Position numbers and translations under genes: made by a program. Shown here piece after piece: positions 18,974 through 28,800 of a stretch of 64,000 nt of DNA; the first letter of the stretch is position 1, and the number at the start of each line of letters is the position of its first letter. This stretch comes from CBDESM01 sp965242485 (lineage in GTDB: Bacteria > Chloroflexota > Dehalococcoidia > Bin125): positions 1-64,000 of the forward strand of contig CBDESM010000003.1 in the NCBI GenBank assembly GCA_965242485.1, written 5' to 3'. The notes beneath the pieces were generated by a model. The model was given only the letters and a program-made list of their open reading frames with translations, was not told the DNA's origin and searched no databases.

Positions 18974-19397
18974 CCGCGGCCTCCTCTGCGTCGAACTCGT
19001 CGTCGAGCAGCAGCATCGCTTCCTCTCCGTACTCCTGATGATACCGCTTTCCGATCTCGGCAATGCGGGCCCGTCCCGCATCGCGCACCGTCGGAAGCCG
19101 GCTCTCGATCATCTGAACCGCGCGATCGAACCGCGTATCCAGCAGCGCCTTCTCCGCCGTTCCGGCCTGCCGATCCGCGACCCTTGCGCGCCAGATCACC
19201 AGCGGGAAGCCCGCCGCGCCCGCGACGATCAACGCGAAGTTCCGCACTGCATTCGACGAATCCCACCAAACGACGGCGACGGCGATCGCGGCGGCCACCA
19301 AGCACAACGCGATCACGGCAAGCTGCGACTCGGCCAGCGCCAAGCCCCGCCGCAACCATCGCTCCGGCATTCCAAAAAGCTCCACTAGCCGCCTCAC
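18960..19397 (-). CDS. Small membrane protein paired with pentapeptide protein
   Basis: A 145-residue protein with two predicted membrane helices (about residues 24-43 and 53-70). A soluble helical tail follows, with RFDRAVQMIES, VRDAGRARIAEIGKRY and an acidic end. A membrane hairpin followed by a segment of this kind also occurs at the N-terminus of larger membrane-bound pentapeptide-repeat proteins, so this gene and the next look like a split version of one such protein. It begins at a GTG that overlaps the ketopantoate reductase stop (GTGA) and overlaps the pentapeptide start by 14 bases. Confidence 0.7.
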   Translation of the reverse strand: MRRLVELFGMPERWLRRGLALAESQLAVIALCLVAAAIAVAVVWWDSSNAVRNFALIVAGAAGFPLVIWRARVADRQAGTAEKALLDTRFDRAVQMIESRLPTVRDAGRARIAEIGKRYHQEYGEEAMLLLDDEFDAEEAADDDG

Positions 19398-20335
19398 TGC
19401 CCTTCGCCCAAGGAGCGGATCAGGCTCGCGAACAGCGCCATCGTCGGCGCGTCTACGCCCAGCTCCGCAGCGCGGCGCGCCGGCGTTCCGAAAATCGCAT
19501 CCACTTCCAGCGGGCGCCCCTCCGCGTGGTCGATCGCCGTGCTCGGACGATACGGGCCCATCCCCTGCGTCATCGTTTCGTAGCGCTCCGTCAGCGCCGC
19601 CGCATCAATCCGCTCCACGTGCCCCTGCGCGGCCAAGTCCGCATCGCCCGCCGCGATCACCTCCCGCATCGCGCGCCGCGCCGTCTCCCACATCGCCGGA
19701 TCCCGCGCGATCCGATCGACCGCGACCCCGCCGGCCAGCACGCAGAGCCCGTTGAACGGGATGTTCCAGCCCAGCTTCTCCCAGCGCGCCCGCAGCCGAT
19801 TCGGGGAGAGCGGCGTCTCCACCTTCGACCCCTCGAACAGCGCCCGCGCCCGCTCCAGTTCCCGCGCATCGTCCCCGTAGTGCGCGATGTTCAGCGCCCC
19901 GAACTCCTCGTGCACGATCCGCCCCGGCTCGCCCCGCCGCACGCCGATGAAGCCCAGCCCCGCGAACACTTCATGCCCCGGCAGCAGCGTCGCCACCTGC
20001 TCCTCGATATCCAGCCCGTTCAAGATCGCGATGATCCGCGTCCCCTCCGACAGCAGCGGCCCCGCCAGCTCCGGCAGCGCCGGCAGCGCCGTCGCCTTCA
20101 GCCCCAGCAGCAGCCAATCCACCGGCCCCGTCGCCGCCAGCTCCGCCGCCGTCCGCCCGATCCGCGGCGACTCCAAGCGCACGTCCCCCAGCGGGCTCGA
20201 CACCCGCAGCCCGCCCGCGGCGACCGCCTCGTAGTCGCTGCGCAGCAGGAAGCGCACATCGTGCCCGGCCTCGGCCAGCCGCGCGCCGTAGTACGACCCG
20301 ATCGCGCCGGCCCCGACGACCGCGACGGCAGCCAT
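19394..20335 (-). CDS. panE: 2-dehydropantoate 2-reductase family protein
   Basis: A 313-residue NADP-dependent reductase of the ketopantoate reductase (PanE/ApbA) family. It opens with the Rossmann motif VGAGAIGSYYGARLAEAGHDV. WLLLGLKATALP and ILNGLDIEEQV follow. The C-terminal domain has EKLGWNIPFNGL, whose Lys matches the catalytic lysine of the family, and GRPLEVDAIFG, whose Glu contacts substrate. The family reduces ketopantoate to pantoate in CoA biosynthesis, but paralogues act on other 2-oxoacids. Next to a sarcosine oxidase and without other pantothenate genes, the substrate is uncertain. It starts four bases after the oxidase stop codon. Confidence 0.85.
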   Translation of the reverse strand: MAAVAVVGAGAIGSYYGARLAEAGHDVRFLLRSDYEAVAAGGLRVSSPLGDVRLESPRIGRTAAELAATGPVDWLLLGLKATALPALPELAGPLLSEGTRIIAILNGLDIEEQVATLLPGHEVFAGLGFIGVRRGEPGRIVHEEFGALNIAHYGDDARELERARALFEGSKVETPLSPNRLRARWEKLGWNIPFNGLCVLAGGVAVDRIARDPAMWETARRAMREVIAAGDADLAAQGHVERIDAAALTERYETMTQGMGPYRPSTAIDHAEGRPLEVDAIFGTPARRAAELGVDAPTMALFASLIRSLGEGQ

Positions 20336-20339
20336 CGGC

Positions 20340-21506
20340 TCAGGCCGGCGCAGCCGCGCGCTCGCCGATCAGCCGCGCGAACCCGAACATCGAAAGATCG
20401 TGCCGCGACTGCCGGTCCGCGATCAGGTCCGCCAGGGCTTCGCCGATCGCCGGCGCGAACTTGAATCCGTGCCCCGAACACGCGCTCACCACCGCGATGT
20501 TCGGCCGCTTCGGGTGCAAGTCGATCAGGAAATGCGCATCGGGCGTGTTCGTGTACATGCAGGTCTGCGCCTTGAGCATCGGCCCGGCCGCGCCCGGCAT
20601 CACGTCCGCCAGCCAGCCCCGCAGGTGCGCCTCGTCCGCCTCGTGCACCTCGCGGTCGTAGGTGGACGGGTCGACCGCGTCGCCGGGCAGATGGTGGCCG
20701 ACCTTGACCCCCTCGCCGAAGTCGGGGAACCCGTAGGCGAAGTCCTGCCGGCCGCGCTCCCACATCCACATCGGCATCTCGCCGGCCGAGTACGCCTCCG
20801 CGCCCGCCTCCGGCTGGAACCAGCCCATCACCTGCCGCGACACGTGCAGCGGCAGCCCCAGCTTGCGCAGGAACCCGCCCGTCCACGCCCCCGCCGCCAG
20901 CACCAGCCGCTCCGCCTGGTACGTCCCATCGGTCGTCTCCACGCGGATCGGCGACTCCACGTCGTCCGCGTCGACCGGCCGCCAAGTCGCGACCTGCTCG
21001 TCGAAATGCAGCTCCGCGCCGAGCTTGCCCGCCAACTTCAGCTGCGCGTTGAGCGCGTCCTCGATATCGATGATCCCGGCCCGCTGCTCGAGCAGCCCCG
21101 ACACGTCGTCGGGCGGCGTCAGCATCGGGAAGCGCGCCCGCATCTGCTTCGGCGTCAGCGACTCATGCGGGATCCCGTGCTCTTCCGCGCTCGCCCGCGC
21201 CCCCGGCACCAGCAGCCCGTCCTCCCGCCCCACCATCAGCGCCCCCGTCTGCCGCAGCAGCTGCTTGCCGCACGACTCCGAGAGCTCGCCCCACAGCTCG
21301 TAGGCCCGCCGCACGAACGGCACGTACGACGGATGCTCGTAGTACGCCTCCCGAATCGCCCGCGTATCCCCGTGCGTCGAGCCCAGCGAATGCGGCGGGT
21401 GGTGCGCGTCGAAGCCGATCACCGACTCCCCGCGCAGCGCCAGCTGCCAGGCCGCCGCCGAGCCCATCGCGCCCAATCCGATCACCGCGACGTCATAGAC
21501 CTTCAC
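20340..21506 (-). CDS. Monomeric sarcosine oxidase-type FAD-dependent amine oxidase
   Basis: A 388-residue flavoenzyme of the monomeric sarcosine oxidase / N-methyltryptophan oxidase family, which oxidises N-methyl or cyclic secondary amines and releases H2O2. It has the dinucleotide motif VIGLGAMGSAAAWQLALRG, and then HSLGSTHGDTRAIREAY, as in MSOX. Cys316 lies in TCMYTNTPD, and 33 residues on comes Lys349 in SGHGFK. That spacing matches the covalent-FAD Cys315 and oxygen-activating Lys348 of the Bacillus enzyme, so covalent flavin is expected. It is followed directly by the ketopantoate reductase-like gene. Confidence 0.92.
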   Translation of the reverse strand: MKVYDVAVIGLGAMGSAAAWQLALRGESVIGFDAHHPPHSLGSTHGDTRAIREAYYEHPSYVPFVRRAYELWGELSESCGKQLLRQTGALMVGREDGLLVPGARASAEEHGIPHESLTPKQMRARFPMLTPPDDVSGLLEQRAGIIDIEDALNAQLKLAGKLGAELHFDEQVATWRPVDADDVESPIRVETTDGTYQAERLVLAAGAWTGGFLRKLGLPLHVSRQVMGWFQPEAGAEAYSAGEMPMWMWERGRQDFAYGFPDFGEGVKVGHHLPGDAVDPSTYDREVHEADEAHLRGWLADVMPGAAGPMLKAQTCMYTNTPDAHFLIDLHPKRPNIAVVSACSGHGFKFAPAIGEALADLIADRQSRHDLSMFGFARLIGERAAAPA

Positions 21507-21562
21507 GAGCGCACCTCCCTCGCTTCCCTCCGATCATCGCACGCCCCGCCCGAAATTGCGCA

Positions 21563-21601
21563 GGCCCCGCCGGATCAGGCCATGCCATGCGATGCGGGGC
21601 C
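21563..21601 (-). terminator. GC-rich hairpin between DinB-like and sarcosine oxidase genes
   Basis: An 8-bp perfect stem GGCCCCGC/GCGGGGCC (21563-21570 with 21594-21601) encloses a 23-base loop that can itself pair in part. It lies in the 112-bp gap between two minus-strand genes. There is no T-tract, so it would be at best an attenuator or an mRNA-stability element. Confidence 0.3.
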
Positions 21602-21618
21602 ACGCGACGCGGGCCGGG

Positions 21619-22050
21619 TCAGCCGTCCCGCTCCTCCAGCTCCCGCCCCACCTGCTCCATCGAGTTCCGCTCCCAATAGAGCACATGCTCGACATGCTCC
21701 CGCACCGTCCACTCGTCGTTCGGCGCCTTCGCATCCAGCAGCGCGTCGTCCATCGCCAGCAGCTGGCCCGCCAGCTCCACCCGCTGCCGCAGCAAATCCC
21801 GCGCCAGCCGCCCCAGCTCCGACTCCTGCATCGCCCGCGCCGTGTACCGCGCCGTCGAAACCGCCCCCGCATGCATCCGATCATGCTCCGCGTTGTGCAC
21901 CAGCAGCCGTCGGATGCCCCCGTCCATCGCGCACCCGTGCTCCGTCGGAAACGCCAGATCATCCTCCCCTAACTCGACCAGCCGCTCCACCGAGGATGTC
22001 GCCTCCCGCAACAACTCCAACGCCAACTCCGCCGACTCGTTCCGTGCCAT
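21619..22050 (-). CDS. DinB-like four-helix protein
   Basis: A 143-residue protein resembling the DinB/YfiT-like metal-binding four-helix fold. Conserved-position histidines occur in RRLLVHNAEHDRMHAG (about residues 48-63) and in WTVREHVEHVLYWERN (about 113-128), the usual pattern of a divalent-metal site. The family includes thiol-dependent transferases and many proteins of unknown role. It is on the same strand as the large secreted-protein array, 61 bp downstream of its last member, so it may be in the same transcript. Confidence 0.75.
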   Translation of the reverse strand: MARNESAELALELLREATSSVERLVELGEDDLAFPTEHGCAMDGGIRRLLVHNAEHDRMHAGAVSTARYTARAMQESELGRLARDLLRQRVELAGQLLAMDDALLDAKAPNDEWTVREHVEHVLYWERNSMEQVGRELEERDG

Positions 22051-22111
22051 CTTCCGCTCCAGACGCTGCTACGCGGGCGCGGGCAGGCTACCGACTCCCC
22101 GTCGCGCCCAA

Positions 22112-25100
22112 TTACGGGCCTGCCAGCCAGTCGAACTTCGACGTGTCGTCCCCAACCGAGTTCTTGGGCGGCGTGATGATCTCGGCCTCGTAAGGGCCGT
22201 GCCCGGCCGCTCCCGCGAATTCAACCCGCTCGCGCTCGCCGGCCGCGGCCTCGTGCAGCCTCCACCAGCTGCGGCCCGCGCCGCGCAGCCGCACCGTGTA
22301 CCGCCACGCATCAGGCTGCGCGTCCCACTCGACGATCACCGAATCTTCCCGTTCGGACACGGCGATGCCCGTCGCCGGGCCGAGCGTCGTCACCACGCCC
22401 GGCTCGGACCACTCGACGCCGTGCGCCGTGTACCGCCCGAATGCGTACTCGTATCGCGTCGCCGGCTCCAACTCGCCTATCCATCCTTCATGGCAGCTGT
22501 CCGGACCGCCGGTATAGAGTCTTCGCTCGATCCAGTCTTCATCGGCCGCGTTGCGTATCCGCACGACCGTGCGATCCGGGTGCCAGATGCAACCCGCGCG
22601 GCCGACCCGCCACACGATATGCGTCGCATGCACGGCTTTGTCGACGAGCGCCGGCGTCGGGAGCGGCTCGTATTCCTGTTCCTGCGGGAGCCATCTTCCG
22701 TAAAGGTCCCTGTATAATTTATCCATGTTCCCGAATGATATTCGTTGGATCTGCTCCGCCGGCGGCTGATGGCCGTATTCGAATATCTGAACCGCGACGC
22801 TTGCGTGCAGTTCGCCTTCGTACTCCTCAGCAACATCAGCGCAACGCAGCCAAGCTCGGCCTCGCCAGTCGCTGGTGACGATCTCGACAACGCCTGCAGC
22901 ATCAGGAGCAAGGTTGATCGGCCGCAATCTAATCGTGAATGGCGCGATCCCTCCGCTGAGAATCCATGCGAATCTAAAAGTCCCGCCCTTGTCTTCAGTA
23001 CATTCTCGCGCATCCATCGCCGTCGTCACGTCGCGCACCGGCGATGGCATTTTCACCTCGGGTGACGGTTCGCCTGCTCCGTATTCATCATTCACGGCGC
23101 GCACGCGCAGGTATGATTCACCGCCGTTCATGAACGGCGCACTCGGGATCGCGCCTCCATCGCCACTGCCGACTGTCGCGCGTTCCCAATCACCATCGTC
23201 AGTTCGCCATTCAATGATGTAATAATCAACGGGCACCCCGTCGTCGGGTTCGTCCCAAGTGATGATCAGATGTTCGCGCTCGTACCGCTTCGAACGGATC
23301 CGCGTCGTGAACGGCGTCGTTACCGCACTGATCGGCTCCGACCATCGCGTCAGGCGGCCCTCGGGATCGATGCCGCGGGCGCGGAACTCGTAGCGGCCCG
23401 GAGGCAGACCGACGATCTCCCGGGTTTCGCGCTGATTCGTGACGAGGCGGCGGACCCGCCGTCCATCAACGTGCCATTCAATTTCAAGCTGGCGATAGTC
23501 GCTTCCGAGTTGATCGATCTGGAACCAACTGTCGTCCCCAAGCCGTGGATCCTCATACATGTATCGAACGGTGAATTGCGGGGGTGGGGCAGCGGATTGT
23601 AGGCCGGGATCGCGCCCAGTCGTTTCGACGACGATGGTGAACCTGCTAGCCTCCGGGCTGGAATAGTAATGAGACAATTCCGCTGGGTGGAACGTGATCT
23701 CGTAGGTCAAGCCCGGCTCCAACCCGTTGATCTCATACGTTTGGTCTGCACGGTGGAAAAAGCCAGCTTCCTCGATGACGCCGACGCCGTATCCCGCAAC
23801 GGCCAACTGATAGATCGGCCGATAGGTCAGCCGATAGGTCGAATGCGGTACGCAGGCATCGGGCAGCCATTGCAGAGTGATCGCGTCCGCCGTTGTCGTC
23901 GCCTCTGCGAACGGCGCGCGCTCGGTTCGACCTGGTTCCGGCTCGGTGGTGATCAGCAGGCTCAGCGATGGCCGCCCGTAGTCCGATGGAATGGGGCGCA
24001 CGGATGCGTAGTACGGCGTCGCCGGGCACAGGCCGCGCCAGACGATCTCGTATTGCTGCCCCGACGAAACGGTGTAGTTCACTAGTCCGACCACCTCCCC
24101 GGACTTCGTCAATCGGATGCGTTCTTCCTGCATCCCGGGATTGAGCCATGCCGCGAATTCCAAGTGCTCGACGGCCGGCCCCCAGCTGAGCGAGATCGAA
24201 TCGTGCGTCGATACCGCTTCCAAACCGGTTGGCCAAGCTGCCGTCGTCACGTATGCGGACTCGCTCCAGCGGAGCGCATGAGGGCGCTCGATCTCGCGCA
24301 TGTCGCGCAGGAGGGCGAGCTGCACCTCGAATTTCGTCGCTTCCGGCCAGCGGTAGTCGGATGATGAACTGATGACCAGCGTTTCATCGTCCGGCCACGA
24401 TCTTCTGTTGCCGCGCGGAGTGATGGTCAACGCGCCGTCCGTTTCCCACGAGGTCGTGATCTCGTCGGCTTTGTACTCCCAGTCGTCCGAACCGGCCGCG
24501 CGCCAGCGCATCGCCAGCCGCCATGTTTGCATGAGGCCGCTCGCGACGGGCAAGTCGGGCTCGACGTCGAACCCGGCCCGCAGCTGCGCCTGCGGGGGTT
24601 TGAACCGCGGCGGCGGCAGCGGCGGAACGGCCAGCAGCGCCGCGCTCGCCGTTGCGGTCACCCCGTCGCGGTCCGTGGCGGAACCGCGCACGACCCGTTG
24701 GGCGGAGTCGAACGCGCCACCGTTCCCGCTCCGCGACAGTGAGCCGCACTCGACCCGGACGGTTCCCCGCCAGCCGGCGTCGGGCACGCCCTCGATCTCG
24801 ATCTCGTACGGGCCGCTGCCGCCCGACGCGCGCCACGCGATCTCGGTCTCGGTTCCCGCCGTGCATGAGCCGGACGGCGAGCTGATCTCGAGCTTCGGCT
24901 GCGATGGCGGGGGCGGGCCGGGGGCAGTCAGGATGCGGACGCCGAGCGGCTCTTCGGCCAGCCCCGAAAGCCGCAGCGCGTACGGCGAATTCGGACGCAG
25001 GCCGTCGAACGCCGCGTAGTGGGTGACGAGGCGCTCCCCCGGCTCGGAGCTGCGCGTGACCGACTCGGTCGCCCCGCGCAGCTCGATGCGCAATTGCTCC

Positions 25101-25855
25101 TCGACGTCCTCCGCGCGGACGCGCACCTCGACCCGATCCTCGCGCCCCGTCACGGCGATGAACGGATCGCCGTAGCGGACGCTGTAGCGCACTACCTCGC
25201 TCCAATTCAGCGCCTCGGGGCGCTCCGCTTCCAAGTTGCGCCGCAAGGCCGCCGCCTGCAGCTCGCCGACGCCGCCCGCAGCCGGCTCGAATTCGATCCA
25301 GACCCTGCCCGAATGGGCGCGCTCGTAACGCCACTCGGCCGCGCCGAGCGCCCGGTAGCGCAGCAGATACGGCGCGCATCTGGCGCATCTCGCCCCGCCC
25401 TTGGCCAGCGCGCCGGCACCGGTGACTGGATCGAATTCCGCGTAAACGCTGATGTACCAGGGCACGACTTGCAGCCCCGTCGGCGCGGGCAGCGGCGGCG
25501 CGAGCAAGACGCGGGCTTTGGCCGATGCGCGCGTCCCCGCCGCGTCGACGACTTCGGCGCGAATGGTCATCTCGCCCGACGCGGGCGACACATCGGCGGA
25601 CGGCAGCGCGTCGCATGGCACCCGCGTCGAGCGGACCGACGAATGCGAAACCGCCGGCATCTCCTCGCCCTGCACGGTGACGACGTAGGGCGGCTCGCCG
25701 CCGCCGACTTCCCAGCTCGCCAGCACGACGGTGCCCGCCGTGCACCAGAGCCGGTCGCTGCCGAGTTCGAGCCTCAAGCGGTCGTCCGCACTCGCCTGAG
25801 CCGCGAACGCGAACGCGCTGGCGAGCAAAGCGACGGCCAGAATGAGGAAACGCAT
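22112..25855 (-). CDS. Array protein A: secreted Cys-module/fibronectin-III-like protein, long class
   Basis: A 1247-residue exported protein, last member of an eight-gene array. The start at 25855 is chosen because it puts a signal peptide first (RFLILAVALLASAFAFAAQASA); the frame extends 24 codons upstream. Three Cys modules of the form Cys...GGxxPY/PF...Cys begin at about residues 38 (WCTAGT), 331 (SCTAGT) and 952 (ECTED). FN3-like beta modules lie between them, including PTGLQVVP (about 125), STHDSISLSWGP (about 550), LEIEWHVDGRRVR and YEFRARGID. The last module carries VEWDAQPDAW and RGAGRSWW (about 1196). There is no LPXTG-type anchor or C-terminal membrane helix, so it is probably released or non-covalently surface-bound. 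Function unknown; adhesion or matrix roles are guesses. Confidence 0.85.
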   Translation of the reverse strand: MRFLILAVALLASAFAFAAQASADDRLRLELGSDRLWCTAGTVVLASWEVGGGEPPYVVTVQGEEMPAVSHSSVRSTRVPCDALPSADVSPASGEMTIRAEVVDAAGTRASAKARVLLAPPLPAPTGLQVVPWYISVYAEFDPVTGAGALAKGGARCARCAPYLLRYRALGAAEWRYERAHSGRVWIEFEPAAGGVGELQAAALRRNLEAERPEALNWSEVVRYSVRYGDPFIAVTGREDRVEVRVRAEDVEEQLRIELRGATESVTRSSEPGERLVTHYAAFDGLRPNSPYALRLSGLAEEPLGVRILTAPGPPPPSQPKLEISSPSGSCTAGTETEIAWRASGGSGPYEIEIEGVPDAGWRGTVRVECGSLSRSGNGGAFDSAQRVVRGSATDRDGVTATASAALLAVPPLPPPRFKPPQAQLRAGFDVEPDLPVASGLMQTWRLAMRWRAAGSDDWEYKADEITTSWETDGALTITPRGNRRSWPDDETLVISSSSDYRWPEATKFEVQLALLRDMREIERPHALRWSESAYVTTAAWPTGLEAVSTHDSISLSWGPAVEHLEFAAWLNPGMQEERIRLTKSGEVVGLVNYTVSSGQQYEIVWRGLCPATPYYASVRPIPSDYGRPSLSLLITTEPEPGRTERAPFAEATTTADAITLQWLPDACVPHSTYRLTYRPIYQLAVAGYGVGVIEEAGFFHRADQTYEINGLEPGLTYEITFHPAELSHYYSSPEASRFTIVVETTGRDPGLQSAAPPPQFTVRYMYEDPRLGDDSWFQIDQLGSDYRQLEIEWHVDGRRVRRLVTNQRETREIVGLPPGRYEFRARGIDPEGRLTRWSEPISAVTTPFTTRIRSKRYEREHLIITWDEPDDGVPVDYYIIEWRTDDGDWERATVGSGDGGAIPSAPFMNGGESYLRVRAVNDEYGAGEPSPEVKMPSPVRDVTTAMDARECTEDKGGTFRFAWILSGGIAPFTIRLRPINLAPDAAGVVEIVTSDWRGRAWLRCADVAEEYEGELHASVAVQIFEYGHQPPAEQIQRISFGNMDKLYRDLYGRWLPQEQEYEPLPTPALVDKAVHATHIVWRVGRAGCIWHPDRTVVRIRNAADEDWIERRLYTGGPDSCHEGWIGELEPATRYEYAFGRYTAHGVEWSEPGVVTTLGPATGIAVSEREDSVIVEWDAQPDAWRYTVRLRGAGRSWWRLHEAAAGERERVEFAGAAGHGPYEAEIITPPKNSVGDDTSKFDWLAGP

Positions 25856-25874
25856 GCGACTCAGCCGTTCCGGC

Positions 25875-28800
25875 CTAATGCGGGCCTTGGTAGAGCTGGA
25901 AGGTCGATTCGTCGGTTCCGTCCGCATCCTTGGGCGGCGTCGTCACTTCCGCCGCGTACGGCCCGTGCCCCGTCGCGCGCGCGAACGAAACCCGTTCCCG
26001 TTCCGCATCCGTCGTGTCATGCACCAGCCACCAGCTGCGGCCCTGCCCGCGCAGGCGCACGGCGTACTTCCAAGCGTCGGGCTGCGCGTCCCACTCGACG
26101 ACGACCACGTCATCCTGCTCGGACGCGACAATTCCCGTCACCGGGCCCAGCGTCGTCACCACGCCCGTCTCCGACCATTCGCTGCCGCCGTCGAAGTAGC
26201 GCCCGAAGGCGTACTCATAGCGCGTCCCCGGCTCCAAGTCATCGACGTACCACCAACCCATCGGCCAGCTGCCGTAATGCAGATCGCGCTCCGTCCATTT
26301 CGCATCTTCCTCCGTCCGCGTCCGCACGACCAAGCGCTGCCCCGGCCTGCCCCCCGCACTGCCTATGTGCCACTTCACATGCGTCGCATGCACGCTCTGC
26401 CGCGCCCGCCCCGGCACGCGCAGCTCCCCGTACGCTGGCCCGAGCTGCTCGTCCGGAGTGCTGGAGCCGTACCAGGCCGTGCTCCGCCCGAACCGCATCC
26501 GGTGGATCGTGATCGTCTCCTCGAACGGACGCCCGTACTCCACGATCTGCATGGCCACGGTCGCGTACAGATCCTCGTCCTCTCCCTCCATCCCGTCGGC
26601 GCAGGGAAACTCGAAGCGGCCCTGGCGATCCGTCGTCTCCACTTCCGCGATCCCGGCCGCGCCCGCTTCGAGATTGATCGGACGCACCTGCACCCGGAAC
26701 GGGGCGACGCCGCCCTCGAAAGACCACGCGAAACTGAATGTCCCGCTCCCGTCCTCGCCGCAGCCGCGCGCGTCCATCCCCGTCGGCAAAGCGCGCCGGC
26801 GGTGCCACGGCACTTCCCGCTCCGCCGACGGCTCGCCTTCGCCGTAATCATCGTTGACCGCCCGCAGCCGCACATGCGCCTCGTCGCCGTTCATGAACGG
26901 CACGCTCGGTATCGCGCCCCACTCGCCCAGGCCGACAACCGCCCGCTCCCAATCGCCCTCCCCGACGCGCCATTCCACGACGTATCGATCTATCGGTATC
27001 TCCCCGTCCGGCTCGGCCCAGGTCAGAATCAGGAAATCGCGCTCGTACCGCATCGAATAGATCTGGGGAGCACGCGGAGTCGTCGCCGCCCGCACGGGCT
27101 CCGACCATTCCGTCGCCCGCCAATCGCGATCAATGCTGCGGCCGCGGAACTCGTACCAGCCTTCCGCGAGTCCGGTGATATCCGCCGAGGGGTAGACGAA
27201 TTCAGAGAAGAAGCTGCGCACGCGCCGGCCGTCAACGTGCCACTCAAGTTCGATCCAATGGCCGGCCGACCATTGCTTCTGGATTTCAAACGCGCCGTAA
27301 GGCCCTTGGTAGCCATCCCGATACAGGTATCGAATGCTGAATTCGGGCGGCGGATCCGGCGACGCTTCCCGCTCCAGCTCCGCCGTCGAGATCGTGGTGC
27401 GGAATTCCCCGTCCGCCGGCGCGTTGGAATCGACCGGCCACACCCGCACTTCGTAGACGGAGCCGGACGCGAGCCTGTCGATCACCAAAGCATCGTCGTC
27501 GCGCGAAAGGTAGCCATCTCCGACCGGGTCGTCCGTGCCGTACTCCCAAGCCTGATAGCGGTAATTGACATGCGCCGCGCAGCCGTCGGGATGCCACCGC
27601 AGGATGATCCGATCCGACTCCGCCGAAGCCTCCAGCAAGGGCACCGGCTCGGCCGCATCAGGGTCGGACTCCGTCCGAATCAAGAGGCCGACGGGCGCAT
27701 CCCACTCGCCGCGCGACGCCGCATCGCTGCGCAGCGTCGCAAAGTACGGCGTATCCGGGCAGAGTCCGGTCCAGGCAATCCCATACGGCGGCCCCGACTC
27801 GATGGCCCGCCCCTCGCTGCCGTATCCGAACTCCTTGTCCGGCTGCTGATCCTCGCCCGGCGGCTGCGGGCGCAGCGTTGCGAAGTACTGCAAGCCCTCC
27901 ACTTCCGGCCCCCAGCTCAGCGAGATCGAATCATGCGTCGATTCCGCGACCAAGTCGACGGGGTCCGCCGCTGTCGTCACGGTCGCGATCCCGCTCCACG
28001 CCAGCGCCTCCGGATGCTCGATCTCCCGCCCGTCGCGCAGCCTCGCCACCTGCGTCTCGAACACCGTCGCCTCGGGCAGGCGCCCCGTCGTGTAGACCCA
28101 GCCATTCGCGTGATCGTCCCAGGGCCCGTTGGCGAGATCGTCGACGGCGTACTGCCACTCCGTCTCGCCGAGCCGTCGCCAGCGCATCGCCACCTGCCAA
28201 TCCGGCCAAATCGGGCGCGACGCGCGCACCCAGAACGGCACGTAGAACCCGTCGCTCGTCACCTGCGGAGGCTCGACCCGCGGCGGCGCAAGCGGCGGGC
28301 CAGCCAACAGCTCGACCTCGCCCTCTCCCCTGGCGCCGTCCGAGTCGACAACGCTGCCGCGGACGGTCACGGGGACGTAGCCAAGCATCTCGCCGGCGGA
28401 ACGCAGGGACGGCGCGACGCACTCGATCCGCGCCGTCCCCGCCTCCCCTTCGCCCGTCGTTCCGGCGATCTCCACGCGGTACGGCCCGCGCCCGCCCGAC
28501 GCCTCCCAATCAATGTCCGTCTCCGTCCCCGCCGTGCAGGAACCGCGCCCCGCGCTCAATTCCAGCCGCAGGGGCGATCTGTCCGCGGGCAGCGGAGCCG
28601 TCCGCACCGCCAGCTCCGCGCCCTCGCCCTCTTCGGGGATGATCCGCAGCACGTACTCCGCGTCCGGTTCGAGCCCTTCGAAGCTGTCGTGGTGCGTCCT
28701 GAATGAATCCGACTCGGCTGCATACTCCCGCGCGATCGTGCCGCCCGGCCCGATCAATTCCAGCCGCGCCGCATCGACTGGGATCGCCTCCCACTCCAGA

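Noticed and set aside
25842..28706. 954-codon plus-strand open frame across array gene B
   Set aside because: Arg/Pro/His-rich shadow of a high-G+C coding strand. The minus strand gives signal peptides and repeated motifs shared by eight genes.
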